DNA of 13,185 nt from an uncultured Chloroflexota bacterium (GTDB taxonomy: Bacteria; Chloroflexota; Chloroflexia; Chloroflexales; Roseiflexaceae). A program made the translations under genes and the position numbers. This document shows, piece by piece, positions 6,277 through 13,185 of the stretch. The DNA is taken from the NCBI GenBank assembly GCA_937876225.1, contig CALFIC010000041.1:1-13185 (forward strand), read 5' to 3'. The number at the start of each line of letters is the position of its first letter. Within the stretch, counting starts at the first letter, position 1. The notes under the pieces are model-generated. The model was not told where the DNA came from and made no database searches. It was given only the letters and a program-made list of their open reading frames with translations.

Positions 6277-9200
6277 ATGAAACACTTTCACGTACTGTTC
6301 ATCATATTGCTAATAACGCAATTTATTACATGGGGTTTGACTCATACATCTGCCACAAGCGCATCTTTGCCTACGCCGATTGACGCAATTAGTGCCCCGC
6401 AAATTATTGGCGGGACACCGGCTCAAGACAACGATAAAATCAGTGGCTATGCAAATATTTCGATTACTTACACCAATAATAATGCCCTAGCAACCATTTT
6501 TTGTAATGGCGTATTAGTAGATAACGAATGGGTGTTGACGGCAGCATTTTGTCTATATCCCAATGGTATTGATGTGACAGGAAGTCCGGGGAATGTAAAA
6601 GTATCGTTGGGATGTTTTTTTGGTGCTGCTGGTGCACATGGAGGTAGCGCATCCAATTGTAGTGGCGGGGATAAATTATTCTATGGCAGCAAAAGTCAAC
6701 TAAATATTGGGGTCCGGCAAATTATCCTCCCCAATGAACAAACATATCTCGAGTCTGGCGGCAAAAAGACGCCGCTTCCGGCCTATGGGGTGGCATTATT
6801 ACGATTGGCGACTCCAGCCCAAACGGGGGCAGGAGTAAGTGTCTGGTCGATTGCCGAAGCAACAGACAGCCCGACGAGTGCAGGGACACCATTCATCGTG
6901 ACATATGGTGACGGGTTAGAGCCAACGAAGAGTCCTGTTCGTACACTTACCGCCAGTGCAACCGCAAACAGGACGGCAACACCAGTGACACGCAGTCCTA
7001 CGGTGACGCGCAGTGCGACACCAGTGACACGCAGTCCTACGGTGACGCGCAGTGCGACGCGGAGTGCCACTCCACAAGGTGTGGCGCCAACCGCCCTCCA
7101 GGTTGCAGATGTGGGTATTGTGAGTGATGCGGCGTGTGGATTACCTGGGTATGCGGGTGCGACATTATGGTGTATCGATGCAGCGACCCAAGGGAATGAT
7201 GTTTGCTATTACGACACGGGCGCCCCAATGGTAAGTAAGGTAAATGGTCAATATGTGGTGTTTGGGATTAGTTTGCCCAAGACCCAATTTGGTGCGAGTT
7301 ATGCGTGTGTACAGGGAATGCAGTCGGCGATGGTGGATGTGACATCGGCGAGCATACGGACATGGATTACTGACACAATTCGATCTACGAGTGTACGGGG
7401 ATTAGCTACGAGTTTGGGGGGAAGTGCGGGGTTTGGGGGTGTACAACTATCGCCGAGTGACAATGGGATGTCGCAAATCGATGTGAGTGATGTTTTTGCG
7501 CAAGGCATCCGGATTGGGGGCACAACGAGTAGTATTTTGAGTGTGAATGCGAATGGAGTGGTGGCGCTGGGCGACGTCAAAAAACTTGACCCGATAATAA
7601 ACACGGCAACCTATACGGGGGCTCCGTTATTTTTGGTGTTTAATGCGGATGCGAATCCGGAATTAGGGGCAATGCGGCCATCCGTAGGGGGCAAGAGCAG
7701 TGGCGCCAATCGGGTGTGGGTGGCCAAAGATGCCACAAATAAAGTGGTGACCATCACGTGGGATGATGTGCGTCCTGCCAAAAAATCAATTACGCCTCAG
7801 TACATTGGTAACACATTCCAAGTGCAATTCTGGCAAGAAAACGGTAATGACATCCGGGTGACGTATCGCTATGGCATGTTGCAGTGGACATATAGCGAGA
7901 CGATGATTGCGAGTGGTAACAAGATTACCTATGCGCAGGTGGGATATGTAAGTGGGCAAGCCAAAGGTGCTGGCAACCTGATCCATATGAACTCAGGAAA
8001 CGATGCCAAGTTGCGAACACTCGTGGCGCATGAATATGTGATACAAAATGGAATAATTGGGCCTGAGCGTCCCACAGTGACGGCGACCTCGACGCAGACG
8101 TCGACACGGACGCAGACACCAACCCGTACATTGACGGCCAGTATGACGCCGACGGCGAGTGCTACGTCTGCGACCACCCCTACCAGCACCCCCCTCGCCC
8201 AAGGGCTGACCGATGGTTTGCTGGCATGGTACCCACTTAACGGCATTCGTGATACGAGTAGTACTTTGCCCGTACAAGTCAACACGATTATGGGGCCGGC
8301 ACAGTATTTTGATGGCGTGAATGATTATCATCAGACGACAGTGGATTTGGCGAATACGTCGTTTACGGTGGCGTTTTGGGCAGCCCTAGCAAACGATGAT
8401 AATGCATATAGTATGGTAATCAGTGGCGGTACGGATGCGAATTCGTATAAAGCGCTTATGCTTACGTACAATGGAAATATGTTCATGTGTGGTTTTTATA
8501 CCGATGATTTATGGTATACACCACCGATTGGGTTTGACCGTAAAAACTGGCATCACTATGCCTGTATATTTGATAGTGTGACGATGACGCGTAGTATCAG
8601 TATTGATGGTATCGTTGTTGCAAGCGATAAACCGCGTCAGATGTTACAAACAACGAATACATTATGGATAGGTCGACCTCCGTGGAACTATAGTTACTTC
8701 AAAGGCATGCTTCGCGACGTGATGGTCTACAATCGTGCCTTGAGCGCCACCGAAATCAATCGCATCAAAGAGATTACCCCTAACAGCGTGATGATTAGTG
8801 AGCCTCATCCGGCTAGTGCCTGTCGCTGGGTCGACAAAGGGGGCATGGTGCATGAATATGATATTAATCAAGATTTATTGACCTGGGATCAAGCGAAAGC
8901 CGCTGCCGAATCCCGCACCCGTGGCGGTCAAAAAGGCTATTTGGCGACGATTACGAGTCAAGCCGAAAATGACTGTTTGGCGCAACTCATAAGTATTAAT
9001 ATTGGGGGGCAAGGTGCATGGTTTGGGGGCAAACGAGTTACATCTGGGGGTACGTTTATTTGGCAAGGTGGACCAGAAAAAGGTATGGTTATTGGTATAC
9101 CGAATGCACCGTTGGGCTATGAACAATGGAATCCAGGTGAACCGAGTAATACGAGTGGGAATGAAGACGCACTGTACTATATCAATGCAGATAATAAACA

Positions 9201-12200
9201 CTGGAATGATACAGCATCTTATGCATACAATGTTCCTTCAATCATCGAATATACCTACTCCGAGTCCCACGCTATCAGTGGTGTTGCTTATACGGATACC
9301 AATGCGAATAATCAATTAGACAGTGGCGACTTCCGTTCTGGTAATCAGACCATTACATTAACTGCTGATTTAGTGCAGCCTATTGACTTGATAGGTGGTG
9401 GTAATCAAATGTGCGCCCGCCTTGACGATGGGCGTGCTACCTGCTGGGGTCGGCGTGGCGATGCGTGGCGTTGGGATCAACAGAGTGCCGTCCCCATCGA
9501 AATCGACGGTTGGCGCGATGTACGTGCAGTGTCGAACGGTATCAACACCAGCTGTGCCTTGTTGGGTAACGGTACCGTGTCGTGCTTGGGCAAAAACAGC
9601 ACTGGTGCAGTGGGGGATGGCACCACCACGGATCGTTGGACACCGGTGTCGGTGAGTGGATTGAGCAATGTGGTGGCACTAAGTAGTGGTACCGGTTATC
9701 ACCATTGTGCAGTATTGCTTGATACAACCGTGAAGTGTTGGGGTGATAATACGTATGGGCAATTGGGCGATCGTACGTATACAAGACGGGCGATTCCCGT
9801 GACGGTCAGTGGATTGAATAGCGTACGCCAGATTAGTGTTGGTGAGCGTTTTAGCTGTGCATTGAAAAATGACGGTACTGTATGGTGTTGGGGTGATAAT
9901 ACGTATGGACAACTTGCCGATTCCACGATTGTAGAATCACTCGTTCCAGTACGAATTAATGAATTAAGTACAGCTATTCAATTACGTGTTGGTTGGCAAC
10001 ATGCATGTGTGATACAGGTAAATAGTACTGTGGCATGTTGGGGGCATCCAGGAGGAATTACTGGTGATCGCAATGGGGCATTAGTAACGACTCCTGTGCA
10101 AATTCCTAATGCGACGAATAGTGTCTCGCTGGGTGTGGGCAACGAGCAGAGCTGTGTCGCTAAGAATGACGGCACCGTATGGTGCTGGGGCCATGTCTTC
10201 CACGGCGAAGCAGGCTGGGTGGCCAGTGGTACCACGACGACGCGCCGCAGTAGTGCAGTCCAGATGACGAGCATCAGTAATATTGTGCAGGTGGCGCTCA
10301 GTGCTAATAGTGGCTGTGGTCGGCGTGCCACCGGCGACATACTGTGCTGGGGCGAAGCCAATATGGGGCAATTAGGTGATGGCACATATCAGCCCCGCGG
10401 GATTACTACGAACGTGCGCGTGACCTGGCAGACCAACCCCTATGCAGCGCGTGGTGCTGCGCTCTATGCCGGCGTGAATTATCGGTGCACAATTTTGACC
10501 GACCGCCGCGTAGCCTGTTGGGGTGCGCAAGGTTATAACGATAAACCAGCAAGTGACCCGACATGGTTGGAATCTGGTGTTGTACCTGGAATCGATAATG
10601 TCGTGGATTTATATATGGGATTCCACTATGCCTGTGCGTTGCAACGTAATGGAACAGTATGGTGCTGGGGATATGTCGATGGAACGGGTACTGCGATAAC
10701 AAGTAATACCCAAATACCCCAACAAGTAACTAGCCTGAGTGATGCGTTAGCATTTGGGCGCGGTAATTCGGGGGTGATGTGTGTGATTCGAGCTAGTCAA
10801 GCAGTGCAGTGTTTTGTAGCAGATTTTTGGAATGATTCATATAAGATGCGCCCAACGAGTGGTGTGAGTAACGATGTGGGGCAATTAGGTTCGGGATATT
10901 TACATGTGTGTCTGCTCAAACAAGCACAGGGAACGGTATGGTGTTGGGGATACAATAATCATGCGCAGCTCTCGAATACGATTGGTAATGGGTCAAGTAC
11001 GTCTACACCTCAACAGATTGCTGTATTAACAACCGTACAACAAATTGCCACGGGGGGATCTGCAACGTGTATCGTCTTGAGTAGTGGGTTGGTGCAGTGT
11101 TGGGGGTATGGCGTTGAGTTAAGTGGCGCTGGTTCCGATTTGGTCGTCCCAACCAATATCCCACAAGCGACGAATATGACGCGCATCAACGTGGCGAATC
11201 TGAGTTGTGGCGTCAAAGTTGATGGGACGGTATGGTGTTGGGGCAGTCCTGTCCCCGGCGAAACGAGTTCAGTGGCGTCGTTGACTGCACGGCAGTTGCT
11301 CGGTGTCACTGATGCTATCGACGTGAGCGCCACGAGTGATTCAATCTGTATTTTGCGGCGTGGTGGTGAAGTACGCTGTATGGGGTCAAAAATAGTACTC
11401 GGTAATGGTACCCAAGTTGATCGTGGTGTGATGCGCGCCATCAGCGAACCATGGCAAGCAAACGTGAATCAGGGATGTGAGTGGGTCGACTGGCAGGGGC
11501 AACGCCATAAGTATGAATCACTGAGTGGCAACTGGACGTGGACACAAGCCCGCGACATGGCTGCTATGCGTACCTGGCGTGGTGCAAGTGGTTATTTAGC
11601 AACGATTTTGTCCCCCGAAGAGAATCGCTGCGTGCATCAACTAATGATTCGCCAAGATAGCACAAATTCTGGAGTATGGGGGTGGTATCCAGCCCGCTGG
11701 CTGGGAGGGAGTGATGCTGAGAGCGAGGGGACGTGGAAGTGGATGACTGGGCCAGAGCAGGGCATGCAATTCCGCGAGAATGTGGCAGGATACGACTATA
11801 TTCAGTCTGGGTATAGCCAATTCCAGACGATGAGCAATAGCTGTAAACCGAACTGTGCAACCCCTGCTGATTGGGATTACACTCGCATGGTATTTCCATA
11901 TGGTACACACATCCAACGTAATCAATGGGATGATCAATCGTCAACTGACTCAATTGGTGCGATTGTTGAATACACTACCAATGCCGGTGAATCGGCCCGC
12001 ACCTATACCACCACTACCGACAGCCAAGGAAACTACACCTTTGCTGGTCTAGCACCAGGCGTCTACACTGTCCAAAGCACAACGCACGGCACGATGAGTA
12101 GTCAGCGTGTAGTGATATGGTCTAATCAACGCGATGAGCGGGTGGACTTCGTTAATCGCAATGTGACGACGAGTTTGCGTCAGACAATGACGGCACAGCC

Positions 12201-12228
12201 GACGAGTACGCCGACGCAGACACCATAA
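6277..12228 (+). CDS. Giant secreted multidomain protein: trypsin-like pseudoprotease, NIDO-like, LamG-like, two C-type lectin-like domains, two RCC1 propellers
   Basis: Predicted Sec-exported surface or extracellular protein of 1983 aa. Signal peptide about 1-29 (possible cleavage after ATSA). Trypsin-fold part 1, about 43-212 (IIGG; FCNG...TAAFC); Thr/Ser/Pro linker about 215-272; trypsin-fold part 2, about 273-375 (LQVADVGIVSDAAC; DTGAP). The triad is lost: His to F91, Asp to G171, Ser to T314. Then a NIDO-like domain about 378-595 (SVNANGVVALG; VTITWDDVRP; NTFQVQF), linker 598-642, LamG-like 643-833 (LLAWYPLNG; YFDGVNDYH), C-type lectin-like 847-993 (GYLATITS; EQWNPGEPSN), N-half of an SdrD-B-like fold 996-1032, RCC1 propellers 1033-1387 and 1388-1729, second lectin-like domain 1730-1900, SdrD-B-like C-half 1907-1964 (DSQGNYTFAGLAPGVYTVQ), Thr/Pro tail. 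No anchor or sorting signal is visible. Start chosen at the ATG giving a normal signal peptide; ATGs at 6247 and 6265 and TTG 6199 are alternatives, none with a clear ribosome binding site. Probable adhesive or binding role, inferred. Confidence 0.88.
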   Translation: MKHFHVLFIILLITQFITWGLTHTSATSASLPTPIDAISAPQIIGGTPAQDNDKISGYANISITYTNNNALATIFCNGVLVDNEWVLTAAFCLYPNGIDVTGSPGNVKVSLGCFFGAAGAHGGSASNCSGGDKLFYGSKSQLNIGVRQIILPNEQTYLESGGKKTPLPAYGVALLRLATPAQTGAGVSVWSIAEATDSPTSAGTPFIVTYGDGLEPTKSPVRTLTASATANRTATPVTRSPTVTRSATPVTRSPTVTRSATRSATPQGVAPTALQVADVGIVSDAACGLPGYAGATLWCIDAATQGNDVCYYDTGAPMVSKVNGQYVVFGISLPKTQFGASYACVQGMQSAMVDVTSASIRTWITDTIRSTSVRGLATSLGGSAGFGGVQLSPSDNGMSQIDVSDVFAQGIRIGGTTSSILSVNANGVVALGDVKKLDPIINTATYTGAPLFLVFNADANPELGAMRPSVGGKSSGANRVWVAKDATNKVVTITWDDVRPAKKSITPQYIGNTFQVQFWQENGNDIRVTYRYGMLQWTYSETMIASGNKITYAQVGYVSGQAKGAGNLIHMNSGNDAKLRTLVAHEYVIQNGIIGPERPTVTATSTQTSTRTQTPTRTLTASMTPTASATSATTPTSTPLAQGLTDGLLAWYPLNGIRDTSSTLPVQVNTIMGPAQYFDGVNDYHQTTVDLANTSFTVAFWAALANDDNAYSMVISGGTDANSYKALMLTYNGNMFMCGFYTDDLWYTPPIGFDRKNWHHYACIFDSVTMTRSISIDGIVVASDKPRQMLQTTNTLWIGRPPWNYSYFKGMLRDVMVYNRALSATEINRIKEITPNSVMISEPHPASACRWVDKGGMVHEYDINQDLLTWDQAKAAAESRTRGGQKGYLATITSQAENDCLAQLISINIGGQGAWFGGKRVTSGGTFIWQGGPEKGMVIGIPNAPLGYEQWNPGEPSNTSGNEDALYYINADNKHWNDTASYAYNVPSIIEYTYSESHAISGVAYTDTNANNQLDSGDFRSGNQTITLTADLVQPIDLIGGGNQMCARLDDGRATCWGRRGDAWRWDQQSAVPIEIDGWRDVRAVSNGINTSCALLGNGTVSCLGKNSTGAVGDGTTTDRWTPVSVSGLSNVVALSSGTGYHHCAVLLDTTVKCWGDNTYGQLGDRTYTRRAIPVTVSGLNSVRQISVGERFSCALKNDGTVWCWGDNTYGQLADSTIVESLVPVRINELSTAIQLRVGWQHACVIQVNSTVACWGHPGGITGDRNGALVTTPVQIPNATNSVSLGVGNEQSCVAKNDGTVWCWGHVFHGEAGWVASGTTTTRRSSAVQMTSISNIVQVALSANSGCGRRATGDILCWGEANMGQLGDGTYQPRGITTNVRVTWQTNPYAARGAALYAGVNYRCTILTDRRVACWGAQGYNDKPASDPTWLESGVVPGIDNVVDLYMGFHYACALQRNGTVWCWGYVDGTGTAITSNTQIPQQVTSLSDALAFGRGNSGVMCVIRASQAVQCFVADFWNDSYKMRPTSGVSNDVGQLGSGYLHVCLLKQAQGTVWCWGYNNHAQLSNTIGNGSSTSTPQQIAVLTTVQQIATGGSATCIVLSSGLVQCWGYGVELSGAGSDLVVPTNIPQATNMTRINVANLSCGVKVDGTVWCWGSPVPGETSSVASLTARQLLGVTDAIDVSATSDSICILRRGGEVRCMGSKIVLGNGTQVDRGVMRAISEPWQANVNQGCEWVDWQGQRHKYESLSGNWTWTQARDMAAMRTWRGASGYLATILSPEENRCVHQLMIRQDSTNSGVWGWYPARWLGGSDAESEGTWKWMTGPEQGMQFRENVAGYDYIQSGYSQFQTMSNSCKPNCATPADWDYTRMVFPYGTHIQRNQWDDQSSTDSIGAIVEYTTNAGESARTYTTTTDSQGNYTFAGLAPGVYTVQSTTHGTMSSQRVVIWSNQRDERVDFVNRNVTTSLRQTMTAQPTSTPTQTP
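6397..7209 (+). repeat. Pseudoprotease module, copy 1 of a long direct repeat
   Basis: This stretch aligns almost base for base with 12430-13185. The length difference of 57 bp is fully explained by one 39-bp linker unit plus 18 bp (six residues of a Gly/Ala-rich loop near 6625-6650). Similarity begins abruptly at the PQIIGG codons; the upstream leader sequences are unrelated. The copies may extend beyond the window end. Confidence 0.92.
6979..7056 (+). repeat. Two identical tandem 39-bp units in the linker inside the trypsin fold
   Basis: Units 6979-7017 and 7018-7056 are identical and each encodes TPVTRSPTVTRSA. The paralog has a single corresponding unit (about 12994-13032), so the repeat expanded in this gene or contracted in the other. 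The peptide is mucin-like, rich in Thr and Ser with regularly spaced Arg. Confidence 0.9.
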
Positions 12229-12318
12229 TTGCTCAAACTTGGTAAAAATTCCAAATATAAAGGTACTATCCCGTGGTAGCGTGATTATGAGTAAATGTCA
12301 CACCTGCGGGATAATGCT
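12229..12318 (+). other. Short gap between the giant gene and its paralog
   Basis: Ninety bases without a convincing terminator. A short 7-bp pair (TATCCCG at 12267-12273, CGGGATA at 12307-12313) could fold just ahead of the paralog start but is too short to be significant. The spacing permits co-transcription with the giant gene. A clear ribosome binding site is absent here, as it is for the giant gene. Confidence 0.4.
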
Positions 12319-13185
12319 ATGTATCGTCTTACGATGTTGATTATTGTTGTTATGGTTTTGCAATCAATCGGTTGGGGGAGTTCTTCGGTTGCTCGTGGCG
12401 CCGGTGACCGCACGCTCATGCCGGTGGCTCCGCAAATTATTGGCGGGACACCGACTTCAGACACTGACAAAATCAGTGGCTATGCACATATTTCGATTAC
12501 ATACACCAATAATAATGCCCCAGCAACCATTTTTTGTAATGGCGTATTAGTGGATAACGAGTGGGTGTTGACGGCAGCATTTTGTCTATACCCCAGTGGT
12601 ATTGATGTGACCGGAAGTCCGGGGAATATAAAAGTATCGTTGGGGTGTTTTTTGGGGGGACGTACATCAAATTGTAGTGGGGGGAGTCAATTATTCTATG
12701 GGAGCAAGAGTCAACTAAATATTGGGGTCCGGCAAATTATCCTCCCCAATGAAGAAACATATCTCGAGTCTGACGGCAAAAAGACGCCGCTCCCAGCGTA
12801 TGGGGTAGCATTATTGCGGTTGACAACTCCAGCCCAAACGGGGGCAGGGATAAGTGTGTGGTCGATTGCCGAAGCAACAGACAGCCCAACGGGTGCGGGG
12901 ACCCCGTTCATCGTGACATATGGTGACGGGTTAGAGCCAACGAAGAGTCCAACCCGCACACTCACCGCCAGTGCAACCGCAAACAGGACGGCAACACCCG
13001 TGACGCGCAGTCCTACGATGACGCGCAGTGCGACACGAAGCGCCACACCAAAAGGGGTGGCGCCAACCGCCCTCCAGGTTGCGGATGTGGGTATTGTGAG
13101 TGATGCGTCGTGTGTGCTCCCTGGGTATGTGGGTGCGACATTATGGTGTATCGATGCAGCGACCCAAGGGAATGATGTTTGCTAT
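12319..13185 (+). CDS. Secreted trypsin-like pseudoprotease paralog (3'-partial)
   Basis: The frame is open to the window end (289 codons visible). A signal peptide of about 26 residues (YRLTMLIIVVMVLQSIGWG core, possible cleavage after SSVA) differs completely from that of the upstream paralog. From PQIIGGTP onward the protein closely matches the giant protein: FCNG...TAAFC with Phe (F88) for the catalytic His, YGVALLRL with G162 for the catalytic Asp, the Thr/Ser/Pro linker with one repeat unit fewer, and VADVGIVSDASC after it. The site of the catalytic Ser lies just past the window. In-frame ATG at 12295 is an alternative start, adding 8 residues. It probably continues into further binding domains, as in the upstream gene, but that cannot be seen. 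Tandem duplication is the likely origin. Confidence 0.85.
   Translation, partial: MYRLTMLIIVVMVLQSIGWGSSSVARGAGDRTLMPVAPQIIGGTPTSDTDKISGYAHISITYTNNNAPATIFCNGVLVDNEWVLTAAFCLYPSGIDVTGSPGNIKVSLGCFLGGRTSNCSGGSQLFYGSKSQLNIGVRQIILPNEETYLESDGKKTPLPAYGVALLRLTTPAQTGAGISVWSIAEATDSPTGAGTPFIVTYGDGLEPTKSPTRTLTASATANRTATPVTRSPTMTRSATRSATPKGVAPTALQVADVGIVSDASCVLPGYVGATLWCIDAATQGNDVCY
12430..13185 (+). repeat. Pseudoprotease module, copy 2 of a long direct repeat
   Basis: Second copy of the block at 6397-7209, truncated by the window end. It starts at the codons for PQIIGG and keeps long runs of identical bases, including synonymous positions, which points to recent duplication or gene conversion. Confidence 0.92.

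Noticed and set aside
6783..7070. Minus-strand frame opposite the Thr/Ser linker (and the matching one at 12711-13046)
   Set aside because: Repetitive codons of the linker leave the opposite strand free of stops; no ribosome binding site or protein-like composition. Recurrence in both paralogs follows from DNA identity.
7929..8331. Overlapping minus-strand frames opposite the second linker
   Set aside because: These are again by-products of low-complexity coding sequence; the plus-strand domains here (NIDO-like, LamG-like) are clear.
9736..9910. Two near-identical stretches of about 25 bp (GGGTGATAATACGTATGG core)
   Set aside because: They are equivalent positions of RCC1 blades 3 and 4, explained by repeat duplication inside the propeller rather than by a separate element.
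12267..12313. Seven-base inverted repeat before the paralog start
   Set aside because: Arms this short with a 33-nt gap are expected by chance; no terminator tract or conserved position supports it.

Overview
The window looks like a stretch of chromosome from a filamentous, single-membrane bacterium of the Chloroflexota (Herpetosiphon-like). That assignment is inferred from moderate GC content, long Thr/Ser/Pro-rich linkers of the TPTRT/TATPT kind in surface proteins, and a type VII secretion (T7SS) ATPase beside vWA and PP2C genes. No marker gene confirms it. No RNA gene, IS element or CRISPR array is visible.

Left part (1-4871): the 3' two thirds or so of an EccC/EssC-type T7SS motor ATPase gene, cut by the window start. 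It meets tail to tail, with a 4-bp overlap, a small minus-strand WXG100 gene that carries a C-terminal YxxxD secretion motif. Divergent from the WXG100 gene, across about 100 bp, are a vWA-domain gene and a PP2C-type phosphatase gene 12 bp apart, evidently one operon. The vWA/PP2C pair resembles two members of TerY-P-type triads (vWA, PP2C, kinase) and may regulate the adjacent secretion system by phosphorylation. That link rests only on neighbourhood.

Middle part (4875-6276): a minus-strand two-gene unit that meets the phosphatase gene tail to tail with 3 bp between. The upstream gene encodes a membrane protein with a Pro-rich repeat (7 x 15 bp) and two SHOCT-like helical segments. The downstream gene encodes a small membrane-anchored extracytoplasmic protein. 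An AT-rich divergent intergenic region of about 300 bp follows, carrying a perfect 10-bp inverted repeat. Both convergent junctions have a long perfect inverted repeat buried in the 3' end of the plus-strand gene, where a terminator for the minus-strand gene could sit.

Right part (6277-13185): one giant secreted protein gene (about 1983 aa) and the start of a tandem paralog cut by the window end. The giant protein has a signal peptide and a trypsin-fold domain in which all three catalytic residues are replaced and a Thr/Ser/Pro linker is spliced into the fold. These are followed by a NIDO-like domain, a linker, a LamG-like domain, a C-type lectin-like domain, half of an SdrD-B-like fold, 14 RCC1-type blades (two seven-bladed propellers, one Cys pair per blade), a second C-type lectin-like domain, the other half of the SdrD-B-like fold and a Thr/Pro tail. 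It looks like a large adhesive or binding surface protein built on a pseudoprotease. The paralog begins with the same pseudoprotease module, nearly identical at the DNA level, but with a different signal peptide.
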